Shown in pieces: positions 18,080 through 26,419 of a DNA stretch of 64,000 nucleotides. Numbering within the stretch: the stretch's first letter is position 1; every line of letters begins with the position of its first letter. The notes under the pieces are model-generated. The model saw nothing but the letters and a program-made list of their open reading frames with translations, ran no database searches and was not told where the DNA came from. The position numbers were made by a program, and so were the translations under genes. The DNA is from JAMXLJ01 sp036558745 (GTDB lineage Bacteria; Actinomycetota; Acidimicrobiia; IMCC26256; JAMXLJ01), in the NCBI GenBank assembly GCA_036558745.1, contig DATBEZ010000093.1, positions 9,840-73,839 of the forward strand. Reading direction: 5' to 3'.

Positions 18080-18520
18080 ATGCAGAACGCACCGTTGGCG
18101 AACACGATCACGTTCGGAGTGCGCGACTTCGACGCCGAGCGCAGCTTCTATCGCGCCCTCGGGTGGCAGCAGGCGTTCGACTCCGACGACTTCGCGGTGT
18201 TCGAGCTGCGCGGCGCGCTGCTCGCCCTGTTTCCGGTGGACAAGCTCGCCGCCGATGCCCACACCGACCCGGATCGCGGTCGCAGCGGCATCCGGTGCAA
18301 CGTCATCATCCAGGCCGAAGAACCGTCAGACGTCGACGAGCTGGTGACGCGCGCGCGTCAGGCCGGCGCGACCGTCACGAAGGAGCCCATGGACGCGGAA
18401 TTCTTCACCGGTCGGGACGCGTACTTCTGCGATCCCGAGGGCAACTTCTGGGAGGTCGCGTGGGCACCCGCCGACAACCCGGTCGTGGTGGCGGCGCGTC
18501 GTGCCGCCGGCATCACCTGA
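18080..18520 (+). CDS. VOC (glyoxalase/bleomycin-resistance fold) protein
   Basis: 146 residues. ITFGVRDFDAERSFYRALGW opens the first beta-alpha-beta-beta-beta module and FFTGRDAYFCDPEGNFWEVAW closes the second, with the C-terminal Glu that usually binds metal. The family includes dioxygenases, isomerases and drug-binding proteins, so the substrate cannot be assigned. GGAGGGAG is the ribosome-binding site. It is divergent from the Ig-like gene; an 11-bp direct repeat (CGTAAAG-S-C-S-GT) lies at 17990-18011 between them. Confidence 0.75.
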   Translation: MQNAPLANTITFGVRDFDAERSFYRALGWQQAFDSDDFAVFELRGALLALFPVDKLAADAHTDPDRGRSGIRCNVIIQAEEPSDVDELVTRARQAGATVTKEPMDAEFFTGRDAYFCDPEGNFWEVAWAPADNPVVVAARRAAGIT

Positions 18521-18537
18521 GGCAGCGTCGACCGAGC

Positions 18538-19323
18538 TCAGACCTCGTCCAGCTCCCAGAGCTTGATCCCGCCGAGGATCCCCGCCGTGTTGTCCACGAT
18601 GGTGGCGCGGTGTCCGAGGTCGACGCTGAGCTTCTTCGCGTTGCCGCCGCCGACCCACAGACGGTCGTAGTAGAGCAGCGCGTCGAACATGTCGACGGCT
18701 TCGCGGACGCGTTTGCTCCACCGGCGGTTGCCGATACGTCGACGGGCCTTGTTCCCGAGGTGGTCTTGGAACGTGCCTCGGCCGTGGAACGGCATCAGCG
18801 CGAGCTCGAGGTGGGGCACGGGACACCCGTCCTGGAACACCGCGGTTCCGAGCCCGGTGCCGAGCGTGATCACCAGCTCGAGCCCCGACCCACCGATCAC
18901 GGCCAGACCCTGCATGTCGGCATCGTTGGCCAGTCGGGTCGGCTTGCCGAGGCGACCCTCGAGCTCGGTCGCGAGCGGGAACCCCGCCCACGCCTCCGCG
19001 AGCTTCCGCGAGATCGGCGTGCCGGGGCCGCGCTTGGTCGAGAGATTGGGCGCGTTGAGGACGCGTCCCTTTCGTACGAAGCCGGGGAATCCGACCGACA
19101 CGCGGTCCCAGGCCGGAAGCTCGTGCGTGAGCTCGTCGAGCGCGCGGACCAGGACCCGCGGCGGACAGGGGTACGGCGTCGCCATCCGAACCCGTGCGAC
19201 GGTCTTCTGGCCCGTGGCGTCCAGGACCGAAGCTTTCAGCCCCGTCCCGCCGATGTCGATCGCGAGCGTCATCGGCCCGGCCGGATCGGAGATGGGAACC
19301 CTGTCACCGTCGAGCGCGGTCAC
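18538..19323 (-). CDS. ppgK: Polyphosphate glucokinase-like ROK family kinase
   Basis: 261 residues. LAIDIGGTGLKASVLD (phosphate-binding loop near residue 20), VGFPGFVRKG, NDADMQGLAV with the catalytic Asp, and LGTGLGTAVFQDG fit actinobacterial polyphosphate/ATP glucokinase, which phosphorylates glucose using inorganic polyphosphate. The GTG at 19323 lies 6 nt after TAGAGT, supporting this start; an internal ATG at residue 18 would start right at the kinase core and is the alternative. It ends 17 nt from the convergent VOC gene. Confidence 0.8.
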   Translation of the reverse strand: MTALDGDRVPISDPAGPMTLAIDIGGTGLKASVLDATGQKTVARVRMATPYPCPPRVLVRALDELTHELPAWDRVSVGFPGFVRKGRVLNAPNLSTKRGPGTPISRKLAEAWAGFPLATELEGRLGKPTRLANDADMQGLAVIGGSGLELVITLGTGLGTAVFQDGCPVPHLELALMPFHGRGTFQDHLGNKARRRIGNRRWSKRVREAVDMFDALLYYDRLWVGGGNAKKLSVDLGHRATIVDNTAGILGGIKLWELDEV

Positions 19324-19329
19324 GGCCGG

Positions 19330-19335
19330 ACTCTA
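19330..19335 (-). promoter_or_regulatory. -10 box (TAGAGT) of ppgK
   Basis: TAGAGT on the minus strand ends 6 nt before GTG 19323, consistent with a leaderless transcript. The -35 region is weak. Confidence 0.45.
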
Positions 19336-19433
19336 AACCGTGGTCGCGGGCTCGCCGACCGGTGCCCAGAGGGACGAGCTCTGTGCGCCAAGGTCGGGCC
19401 GGGCCACGACACCGGCCCCGACCTGCGCGCGTG

Positions 19434-19521
19434 TGGCGGAGGGAGTGGGATTTGAACCCACGGTGGGTTGCCCCACAATGGTTTTCGAGACCATCCGATT
19501 CGGCCGCTCTCGCATCCCTCC
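19434..19521 (-). tRNA. tRNA-Ser (anticodon CGA), CCA encoded
   Basis: On the minus strand the acceptor arm GGAGGGA pairs with TCCCTCC, followed by G and an encoded CCA. The anticodon loop reads CTCGAAA, giving CGA, which decodes UCG. A long variable arm (TGTGGGGCAACCCAC) is typical of class II serine tRNAs, and GGTTCAAATCC forms the T arm. It shares nearly all other arms with the tRNA-Ser at 36645. Confidence 0.95.
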
Positions 19522-19585
19522 GGGGCGAGATTGTAGGGGAGCCCGAGGCCGCCCCCGGCGGCTCGTGTGAGGCGCCGGGACCCGC

Positions 19586-20062
19586 TCAGAGCTCCGACGC
19601 GCGACGCCTCGCGGCGAAGAACTCACGCAGCAGCGCGGCGGACTCGTCGGCCCGGACGCCGTCGATCACCTCGGCCTCGTGGTTGAGGCGCGGATCGGCC
19701 GTGACGTTGTACAGGCTTCCGCAGGCGCCCGCCTTCGGGTCGGCGGCGCCGAACACCACCGCGTCCACCCGCGAGGCGAGGGCCGCGCCGGCGCACATCG
19801 GGCACGGTTCGAGCGTCACGACCAACGCGCAGCCGTCGAGCCGCCAGCTCCCGACCTTCGCCGACGCGTCGCGCACCGCGAGGATCTCGGCGTGCGCGGT
19901 CGGGTCCGCGACGCGCTCCCGCTCGTTGTGACGGCGGGCGAGGACCTCACCATCGGATAGCCGGACCACCACCGCGCCGACCGGGACGTCGTCGTGCTCG
20001 GGCGCGGCGCGCGCCTCTTCCAGCGCAAGCGACATCCACGCGTCGAATCGGGCACGATCCAC
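19586..20062 (-). CDS. tadA: tRNA-specific adenosine deaminase
   Basis: 158 residues. It converts A34 of tRNA-Arg(ACG) to inosine. The zinc site H57-A-E59 (TAHAE) with catalytic Glu59 and the PCPMC motif with C87 and C90 are intact, and FGAADPKAGACGSLYN is family-typical. GTG 20062 was chosen because a TACGCT box lies 8 nt upstream; an in-frame ATG nine codons later is possible. It lies next to tRNA-Ser on the same strand. Confidence 0.93.
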   Translation of the reverse strand: MDRARFDAWMSLALEEARAAPEHDDVPVGAVVVRLSDGEVLARRHNERERVADPTAHAEILAVRDASAKVGSWRLDGCALVVTLEPCPMCAGAALASRVDAVVFGAADPKAGACGSLYNVTADPRLNHEAEVIDGVRADESAALLREFFAARRRASEL

Positions 20063-20070
20063 GGGCGGCG

Positions 20071-20076
20071 AGCGTA
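20071..20076 (-). promoter_or_regulatory. -10 box (TACGCT) of tadA
   Basis: TACGCT on the minus strand ends 8 nt before GTG 20062, at the edge of the spacing seen for leaderless starts in this window. Confidence 0.4.
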
Positions 20077-20174
20077 TTCCACGCTCCCGGTCCGGCTCTC
20101 GAACCAGCAGTTTGTGATCCGTGTGCGCCCGTGCGGCGAATGCGCGATGGACTTCGACGCGGGAGGCGACGACG

Positions 20175-20576
20175 ATGGCGACCGACAACATCGCGACGAT
20201 CAACGACATCTACGAGGCGTTCGGGCGCGGCGACACCGAGCACATCGTCGCCCAGGTCACGGACGACGTGGACTGGGCGGCGGAGGCGGCCGGTACCGGT
20301 GCTCCCTGGTACGGGAACCACCGTGGCCCCGACGGCGTGCGCACGTTCTTCGAGCAGTTCGGCAAGACGATGACGCCGGAGGAATTCACGCCGCTCGCGA
20401 TCGCCGCCAATGGTGACGACGTGCTGAGCGTCGTGCGGTTCCGTGTGCGCTCGAACGACACGGGCAAGACCGCGACCATGCTGTTGCAGCACTGGTTCCG
20501 CTTCCGCGACGGCAAGATCGCGTACTACCGCGGTACCGAGGACACGGCCCAGACGGTTGCGACGCTGGCGCGGTAA
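20175..20576 (+). CDS. SnoaL/NTF2-like protein
   Basis: 133 residues with the cone-shaped SnoaL-like fold: INDIYEAFGRGDTEHIVAQVTDDVDW at the N-terminus, then PWYGNHRGPDGVRTFFEQF, and the C-terminal beta-strands LLQHWFRFRDGKIAYYRGTEDTAQT. These small proteins are isomerases, hydrolases or binding proteins; no activity can be assigned here. GGGAGG is placed 8 nt before the ATG. It is divergent from tadA and convergent with the TetR gene at 20591. Confidence 0.75.
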   Translation: MATDNIATINDIYEAFGRGDTEHIVAQVTDDVDWAAEAAGTGAPWYGNHRGPDGVRTFFEQFGKTMTPEEFTPLAIAANGDDVLSVVRFRVRSNDTGKTATMLLQHWFRFRDGKIAYYRGTEDTAQTVATLAR

Positions 20577-20590
20577 CCCGAGCGCTGAGC

Positions 20591-21229
20591 TCACGGCGTG
20601 AGCGGTGTGAGCAGCTTGACGAGCAGCGCGTCGACGGTGCTCCGGATCCGCGTGCGCTCCGCGCGCGGGTCTGGAGCCGACGCGACGAGCAGCGCGGCCT
20701 CGTCGAGCAATCCGAGCAGGAGTGCCGCGGTGACGTCGGGCGCGCCCGGAACGTCGATCCCGTCCCGGTCGAGCACTCCCTCGAGGAGCGCCTGACACGT
20801 CGCCGCGCTGCGCGCCCGCAACGCAACCCAACCGAGCACGGTCGGCGCATCCGTCAGCAGGATGCGGGCGATCGCCGGCTCGGTGCACGCGTCGATGTAG
20901 GCGCGCGCGGCGCGACGGAGCTGGTCGAGCGGTCCCGTGCCTCGCTGCGCGGCCGAGATCACGCGGGCGAGCAACTCGGCGTCGAGCTCGTCGACCACCG
21001 CTTCGAAGGCCTCCGCCTTGTTGGCGAAGTGGTGGTAGAGCGCGCCACGGGTGACGCCCGCTCTCGCCGCGATGTCCTCCCGACCCGTCGCCGCGTAGCC
21101 GCGTTCGGCGAAGAGCTCGCGGGCCGCGTTCAGGAGCGCAGCCCGGGTCGCGGTCCGGCGCTCGGCCTGGGTGCGGCGGACCGGCGGCCGGGTCTGGGCC
21201 GGTCGCCCGGTTGGTGTCGCCCGTGCCAC
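20591..21229 (-). CDS. TetR family transcriptional regulator
   Basis: 212 residues. The N-terminal DNA-binding helices read ALLNAARELFAERGYAATGREDIAARAGVTRGALYHHFANKAEAF, followed by an all-helical ligand domain with a TetR_C-like pattern. The GTG at 21229 was chosen because GGAGGGA lies about 6 nt upstream; an ATG at 21259 would start inside the probable operator. It is divergent from a flavin amine oxidase gene and probably represses it and itself through the palindrome at 21256-21276. The ligand may be the amine substrate, which is inference. Confidence 0.85.
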   Translation of the reverse strand: MARATPTGRPAQTRPPVRRTQAERRTATRAALLNAARELFAERGYAATGREDIAARAGVTRGALYHHFANKAEAFEAVVDELDAELLARVISAAQRGTGPLDQLRRAARAYIDACTEPAIARILLTDAPTVLGWVALRARSAATCQALLEGVLDRDGIDVPGAPDVTAALLLGLLDEAALLVASAPDPRAERTRIRSTVDALLVKLLTPLTP

Positions 21230-21255
21230 GTGCACTCCCTCCACGTCGCGGCTAT

Positions 21256-21276
21256 ACATGCGTGCGGCCCGCATGT
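21256..21276. promoter_or_regulatory. Inverted-repeat operator for the TetR regulator
   Basis: ACATGCG (21256-21262) and CGCATGT (21270-21276) form a perfect 7-bp inverted repeat with a 7-nt spacer, in the gap between the divergent regulator and amine oxidase genes. Size and symmetry suit a TetR dimer. Confidence 0.6.
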
Positions 21277-21301
21277 TACTGCAGACGACGGGGGTGCGCC
21301 G

Positions 21302-22693
21302 ATGGCGACGGACCGGATCGAGACCGAGGTGTGCGTGGTCGGGGCCGGGTATGCGGGGCTGACCGCGGCCCGCCGGCTGAGCGTTGCCCGGCGCGACGTG
21401 GTCGTGCTCGAGGCGCGCGACCGCGTCGGCGGGCGGGTGTGGACACGCCACACATCGGGCGGTGTCCCGATCGACATGGGCGGCACGTTCTTCTCCCCGA
21501 AGCACGAACGCGCGCTCGCCCTGGCGGCCGAGGTCGGAGCGACGGTGTTCCCGACGAACGTGGTGGGCGACACCGTGCTCGCGACCGGTGGCAAGGTCCA
21601 GCGGTACGCGACCGACAAGACACCGCGGATCAACCCACTCGCGCTCGCGAGCTTCGGTCAGGCCATGGCGCGCCTCGACGCGATGGCGCGACGCGTGCCG
21701 TTGGATGCGCCGTGGGACGCGCCGCACGCTGCGTCGTGGGACGCGACGTCGGCCGCGCGCTGGCTCTCGCGGCGCAACGTGCCGACTCGTGGTGCGCGCG
21801 ACCTCATGGAGGCGACCCTTCGCGCGCTGTTCTGCTGCGATCTCGCCGAGGTGTCGCTCCTCAACGTGCTCTTCCTGCTGGGCGCCGGCGGTGGGCTGCT
21901 GCCGTACATGTCGATCGAGGGTGGGTACCAGCACTTCCAGATGCGCGGCGGGATGCAGACGGTTGCCGAGCGCGTCGCCGCCGATCTCGGCGACCGGGTT
22001 CGGTTGACGTCACCCGTGGAGGCGATCCTGCAGCGCGACGAGGCCGTCGACGTGGTGTCACCGTCGGTCACGGTGTCGGCTCGCCGTGTCGTGGTGACGA
22101 TCCCGCCCGCGCTGGCTGGTCACGTGCGCTACGACCCGCCGCTGCCGGCCGACAAGGCGCTCCTGCTGCACCAGCTGCCCGCGGGAACCGAGGTGAAGGC
22201 GGTCGTCGTCTACGACGAGCCGTTCTGGCGTCACGACGGCCTGTGCGGCGCGTCGGTGGCGCTCGACGACGAGTACGAGGTCACGCTCGACACGACGCCC
22301 CCCGACTCGGAGGCGGGCGTCATCGCGCTCTACGCCGCGGGTCCGAAGGCTCGGCGGCTCGCGGCGATGACGCCGGAGGGCCGGCGCGACACGGCCGTCG
22401 ACACGCTCGTGCGCCGCTTCGGACGCGCCGCGGCGTCGCCGGTCGAGGTGGATCAGGTGAACTGGGTCGAGCAGGAGTGGACACGTGGGTGCTCGATGGC
22501 CCACTTCGGCACGGGCACGCTGACCCAGTACGGGCATGAGCTGCGCCGGCCCGTCGGGCGGGTCCACTTTGCCGGAACCGAGACCGCGACCGTGAGTCAC
22601 GGCGCGATCGACGGCGCGGTGCGATCGGGCGAGCGGGTCGCGGACGAGGTGCTCGCCGACCTCGGCGTCCCCGGGCCGGTTTCCGTCCCGTGA
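21302..22693 (+). CDS. Flavin monoamine oxidase family protein
   Basis: 463 residues. FAD-binding VVGAGYAGLTAARRL begins at residue 12, LEARDRVGGRVWT is the GG-doublet motif, and the C-terminus has RVHFAGTETATVSHGAIDGAVRSGERVADEV, as in monoamine and polyamine oxidases. It would oxidise an amine to an imine with release of H2O2. No signal peptide is seen, so it is cytosolic. ATG 21302 follows a GGGGG stretch. Expression is probably controlled by the divergent TetR protein. Substrate is unknown. Confidence 0.85.
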   Translation: MATDRIETEVCVVGAGYAGLTAARRLSVARRDVVVLEARDRVGGRVWTRHTSGGVPIDMGGTFFSPKHERALALAAEVGATVFPTNVVGDTVLATGGKVQRYATDKTPRINPLALASFGQAMARLDAMARRVPLDAPWDAPHAASWDATSAARWLSRRNVPTRGARDLMEATLRALFCCDLAEVSLLNVLFLLGAGGGLLPYMSIEGGYQHFQMRGGMQTVAERVAADLGDRVRLTSPVEAILQRDEAVDVVSPSVTVSARRVVVTIPPALAGHVRYDPPLPADKALLLHQLPAGTEVKAVVVYDEPFWRHDGLCGASVALDDEYEVTLDTTPPDSEAGVIALYAAGPKARRLAAMTPEGRRDTAVDTLVRRFGRAAASPVEVDQVNWVEQEWTRGCSMAHFGTGTLTQYGHELRRPVGRVHFAGTETATVSHGAIDGAVRSGERVADEVLADLGVPGPVSVP

Positions 22694-22789
22694 GCGTGAC
22701 GTCGCGCGTCCGGGTGATCCGCCCGGACGCGCGCGGCGAACCTTCGTCGAGGCGCGCGGTCGCGGCGTCCGTGACGGAGGGGGAGCGAG

Positions 22790-23791
22790 ATGCGTCGAGT
22801 GGCCGGCGTGATCGCAGTCGTGCTCGGGCTCACGCTCGTCACGTTCACGTTCGCCGAGCACCTGTTCAGTCGCTCGCGTGACGCACAGAAGATCGCCGAC
22901 CACTACCGGCCGCTGATGTCGAAGCAGGGACTGCGCGACTTGAGCACCGGCTTCGACGCGGTCAAGGCGGCAGGCGCGCAGCTCGACACCGGAGCCGAGC
23001 CCCGGCTGCAGCGCGCGCTCGAGATGAATGATGCGCAGTTCCAGGCGTACGTCGCTCGTGAGATGCCCGGGATCCATGCCTTCGACCAGCAGGCGCCCGC
23101 GGTGGTCGCGCTCGTCGGCCCGGTCATCGGCAAGATGCAGGCCGCGCGCACCGACTACTCGCGCGCGTCCGACATCCCGGTCTCGTGGCTCCCGCTCTCG
23201 AGCGCCCCGTGGCTGTTCCTCGGCATCGGTCTGTTGTCGATCGCGGTCGGTCTGTATGCGCTCTTCCGGCCGGACCCGCTGGCCGGGGTGTTGCTGTTCA
23301 TCGTGGGGACCGGGATCGCGGTCGCGCCCCTCGTCGTCGGCATCCCGGGCAAGGTCGACGCGGCGGTGCGGGTGACGAAGGTCGGTCGCATCGGGCTCGC
23401 GCCTGCGACCGGTCAGCGCGCGGTCGGCGCGACGAAGCTGTTCGACGGCATGGTGAACGACGTGCGAGACAAGCTCGAGGTCGCGCTCGAGGAGCGTGCC
23501 GGTGTCGACTCGTTCCCGCAGACCTTCCCGACGCTCGCGAGTTTCGCCGACGAATGGCGGGGCTCGACGTCGGCGAAGTCGCACGCGCTGAGCAACAGCC
23601 AGGTCGCGCTCGCACCGACGTTCGCCAATGCCGACAAGATCCCCTTGCGACCGATCCCGTGGTTGTTCATCGCACCGGGCCTCGTGCTCGCGGTGATCAG
23701 CGGCGTGTCGGTGGTGGCGGCGCGACGGCGGGTCGTCGCAACGGACGGCGGTCGCCGTGACGCACCTGTCGCCGTCGCCCGCGCCGACTGA
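22790..23791 (+). CDS. Membrane protein of unknown function
   Basis: 333 residues; I do not recognise the family. A signal-anchor helix (GVIAVVLGLTLVTFTFAEHLF) opens it, then an extracytoplasmic region of about 110 residues rich in Ala, Asp and Gln, two adjacent helices (WLFLGIGLLSIAVGLYALF and AGVLLFIVGTGIAVAPLVV), a second soluble region of about 100 residues, and a last helix (WLFIAPGLVLAVISGVSVVAA) with a short basic tail. The two soluble loops look related in composition. GGAGG-rich sequence precedes the ATG. It stands alone between the amine oxidase and an epimerase. Confidence 0.6.
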   Translation: MRRVAGVIAVVLGLTLVTFTFAEHLFSRSRDAQKIADHYRPLMSKQGLRDLSTGFDAVKAAGAQLDTGAEPRLQRALEMNDAQFQAYVAREMPGIHAFDQQAPAVVALVGPVIGKMQAARTDYSRASDIPVSWLPLSSAPWLFLGIGLLSIAVGLYALFRPDPLAGVLLFIVGTGIAVAPLVVGIPGKVDAAVRVTKVGRIGLAPATGQRAVGATKLFDGMVNDVRDKLEVALEERAGVDSFPQTFPTLASFADEWRGSTSAKSHALSNSQVALAPTFANADKIPLRPIPWLFIAPGLVLAVISGVSVVAARRRVVATDGGRRDAPVAVARAD

Positions 23792-23892
23792 GGTCGCCGG
23801 CCCCGCGGCGATGGCGTGCGGAGGCGCGCCGTCCGTAGAGTGCGGCGACCTCGACGTGATCCGTGGGACGGTCTGGGACTGGGTGATCGCAC

Positions 23893-24756
23893 ATGACGCT
23901 CGGCGCCGACGACCTCGTGCTGTGCGCGGGCACGCTCCCGCGTGAGACTCCGTGGGGCGAACGACTGGCGGCCGCGTCGCGCGCCGGTTTCTCGGCCATC
24001 TCGGTGTGGGGGCGCGACTACGCCGCGGCGCGGCGTGACGGCTTCGGCGACGCCGACCTGCGAGCGCAGCTCGATGATCACGGCCTCGCGGTCGCCGAGC
24101 TCGACCCGGCCTGGTGGTGGACGCCGGGTGAGGTCGACGTGGCGTCGCTCGTTGCGATCGACACGATGGAGGTCTTCCGTTACGGCGAGGCGGAGATGTT
24201 CGCGATCGCCGACGCGCTCGGCGCGCGCTCCATCAACGCGGCGGACGTGCTCGGCGGCGACTGGGGCGTCGACGACGCCGCCGAGGCGTTTGCCGCGCTG
24301 TGCGAGCGCGCCGCCGAACACGGCCTCCTCGTGCATCTCGAGTTCCTCCCGTGGTCGCGCATCGCCGATCTCACGACCGCGTGGGAGGTCGTCCGTCGTG
24401 CCGATCGTCCGAACGGCGGGATCGCGCTCGACGCGTGGCACTGGTTCCGCAGCGACACATCGTCGGATCTGGTGACGTTGCGCTCGATTCCCGGGCCAAA
24501 GGTCTTCGGGGTGCAGCTCGACGACGCGCCGGCCGAGCCCGAGCCGAACCTCATGTCGGCCACGCTGCACCAGCGTCTGCTGCCCGGCGAGGGTGCGATC
24601 GACCTCGCCGCGCTGACCCATGCGCTGCGCGAGATCGGCACCGCCGCGCCGATCGGGGTCGAGGTGTTCTCGGACGCCCTGCACGCGCTCGGGCCCGTCG
24701 AAGCTGCGCAGCGGGCCGCGGACGCGACGCGAGCCGTGCTGGGAAGGACGCGATGA
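23893..24756 (+). CDS. Sugar phosphate isomerase/epimerase-like TIM-barrel protein
   Basis: 287 residues, AP-endonuclease-2-type TIM barrel. The metal-binding positions expected in the family appear in LLVHLEFLPWSR (Glu), GIALDAWHWFRS (Asp, His), VFGVQLDDA and GVEVFSD (Glu). Such enzymes epimerise or dehydrate sugars and inositols. The TGA stop overlaps the ATG of the next gene (ATGA), so it is coupled to the F420-type oxidoreductase. A TAGAGT -10 box lies about 50 nt upstream. Confidence 0.75.
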   Translation: MTLGADDLVLCAGTLPRETPWGERLAAASRAGFSAISVWGRDYAAARRDGFGDADLRAQLDDHGLAVAELDPAWWWTPGEVDVASLVAIDTMEVFRYGEAEMFAIADALGARSINAADVLGGDWGVDDAAEAFAALCERAAEHGLLVHLEFLPWSRIADLTTAWEVVRRADRPNGGIALDAWHWFRSDTSSDLVTLRSIPGPKVFGVQLDDAPAEPEPNLMSATLHQRLLPGEGAIDLAALTHALREIGTAAPIGVEVFSDALHALGPVEAAQRAADATRAVLGRTR

Positions 24757-25706
24757 CGCGACCGTTCCGGTTCGCGGTGATCACGTCGAAGGCGCCCGAC
24801 GCGGCCACATGGCGCGGACGGGCGCGCCGCGCCGAGGAGATCGGCTACTCGGCGCTGCTCATGCCCGACCACTTCCAGGACCAGCTCGCGCCGCTCACCG
24901 CGTTGGCGACCGCGGCGGCCGTGACCGAGCGGCTCGCGGTCGGCACCCTCGTCTTCGACAACGACTACCGGCACCCCGTCGTGCTCGCCAAGGAGCTGGC
25001 GACGCTCGACCTGCTCACCGGCGGGCGCGTCGAGGTGGGCGTCGGCGCCGGGTGGAAGCGCAGCGACTACGAAGACGCCGGCATCCCGTACGACCGGCCG
25101 GGCGTGCGCATCGACCGCATGGTGGAGGCGATCGAGGTGATGCGTGCGCTGTGGCGCTCGACGGAACCCGTGCGCTACGACGGCGCGCACTACCGGATCG
25201 ACGGTGCGGTTGGGACACCGCCGACGCATACGCCCGGAGGCCCGACACTCTGCATCGGCGGAGGCGGGCGGCGGATGCTGACGATCGCCGCGCGCATCGC
25301 CGACATCGTCGCGGTGAACGCGACGATGACCACCGGAGGACTCGACGCGTCGGTCGCCGCGACCGCGAGCCCGCAGGCGTTCGACGAGAAGCTCGCATGG
25401 GTGCGTGAAGCGGCAGCCGCTGCCGGCCGCTCCGCCGACCTCGAGTTGCAGTGCCACTGCCCGTTCGTGCACGTGACGACCAGCGCCGACGAGCGTGATG
25501 CGACGCTTGCCGCGCTGGCACCGGCGTTCGCGTGCACGCCGGCCGACGCACGCGACATCCCCCTGACCCTCGTCGGGAGCACCGACGAGCTCGTCGAGAC
25601 GCTGCTCCGCCGCAGGGACCGTTGGGGCTTCACCTACACCGTGGTTCCCGACGACGCCATGGACACGTTCGGGCCGGTCGTCGCACGCCTGGCCGGGTGC
25701 ACGTGA
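24753..25706 (+). CDS. LLM class F420-dependent oxidoreductase
   Basis: 317 residues, luciferase-like TIM barrel of the F420-using group. RFAVITSKAPDAATWRGRARRAEEIGYSALLMPDHFQDQLAPL opens it; LTGGRVEVGVGAGWKRSDYEDAGIPYD and GPTLCIGGGGRRMLTIAARIADIVAVNA are typical of the MSMEG_2516-like subfamily. It transfers hydride between F420 and an unknown substrate. Coupled by a 4-nt overlap to the epimerase-like gene, suggesting that both act on the same metabolite. Confidence 0.85.
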   Translation: MTRPFRFAVITSKAPDAATWRGRARRAEEIGYSALLMPDHFQDQLAPLTALATAAAVTERLAVGTLVFDNDYRHPVVLAKELATLDLLTGGRVEVGVGAGWKRSDYEDAGIPYDRPGVRIDRMVEAIEVMRALWRSTEPVRYDGAHYRIDGAVGTPPTHTPGGPTLCIGGGGRRMLTIAARIADIVAVNATMTTGGLDASVAATASPQAFDEKLAWVREAAAAAGRSADLELQCHCPFVHVTTSADERDATLAALAPAFACTPADARDIPLTLVGSTDELVETLLRRRDRWGFTYTVVPDDAMDTFGPVVARLAGCT

Positions 25707-25725
25707 CGAGCGACAGAGATCCCGC

Positions 25726-26298
25726 CTAACGAGGGGTCAGGCCGTCGAGGATCTCCGGTACGAGCCAGGATGCGATCGTTTCGGGGTCGAAGTCGCCGCG
25801 CGCGGTGTGAACCATCGCGACGACTGCGACCGCGCCCATGAGCGCGAGCGTGGTGTTCGTCGGATCGGACACGACGATCGTGTCGGCCTCGCGTCCTTCG
25901 ATCAGCAGATCGCGAACGGGCGCCATGAGGGTGTGTTCGATCTCCTGCATGAGCTGTCCACCGGTGCCGGCGTCGATCATCGACTGCAGCAGTCGCGTGC
26001 ACAGCTCCGGGTGCTCGGCCATCGTGTCGAGCATCGCTCGCAGCACCGCGGTGATTCGCTCGACGACGCTTCCGGGTCCGGCTGCCGCGGCTGAGACCGC
26101 GGCCGTCCCGCGCTGCAGCTTCTGCGCGAGGAGGAACGCGAACAGATCCTGCTTGCCCGCGAAGTAGTAGTAGAGCGTTGCTCGTGGAACTCCCGCGAGC
26201 GCGGCGAGATCGTCGATGCGCATCTCGGTCCCGGGCTTGAGGACCTCGTCGCTGACGGCCCACAGGCGCTCCGCGAGCTCCGGCGGCGGGACCTTCAC
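25726..26298 (-). CDS. TetR family transcriptional regulator
   Basis: 190 residues. The helix-turn-helix reads IDDLAALAGVPRATLYYYFAGKQDLFAFLL, with a ligand domain behind it. GTG 26298 was chosen because TAGCGT ends 7 nt before it; a GTG at 26307 overlaps that -10 box. It is divergent from a DHA2 multidrug transporter gene, and a pair of direct repeats 33 bp apart lies between them, so it probably represses the transporter until a toxic ligand binds. Confidence 0.85.
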   Translation of the reverse strand: MKVPPPELAERLWAVSDEVLKPGTEMRIDDLAALAGVPRATLYYYFAGKQDLFAFLLAQKLQRGTAAVSAAAAGPGSVVERITAVLRAMLDTMAEHPELCTRLLQSMIDAGTGGQLMQEIEHTLMAPVRDLLIEGREADTIVVSDPTNTTLALMGAVAVVAMVHTARGDFDPETIASWLVPEILDGLTPR

Positions 26299-26305
26299 CT
26301 CGTGC

Positions 26306-26311
26306 ACGCTA
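26306..26311 (-). promoter_or_regulatory. -10 box (TAGCGT) of the TetR gene
   Basis: TAGCGT on the minus strand ends 7 nt before GTG 26298. This decides between two nearby GTG starts. Confidence 0.4.
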
Positions 26312-26357
26312 CTGGGCCGACTCTCTTCGTTCTGATTTCTCGTTCGAATGGGAATCT

Positions 26358-26404
26358 AGACGTACGTCCAAGAGTTGTCCACCCCCGTTGAGACGCACGT
26401 CCAA
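26358..26404. promoter_or_regulatory. Two direct repeats, likely operator of the TetR/transporter pair
   Basis: AGACG-Y-ACGTCCAA occurs at 26358-26371 and 26391-26404, 33 bp apart, about three helical turns. The first copy contains the perfect palindrome GACGTACGTC. The repeats lie immediately upstream of the transporter start, where bound repressor would block transcription. Confidence 0.55.
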
Positions 26405-26419
26405 ACTCGGGGGGGACAC

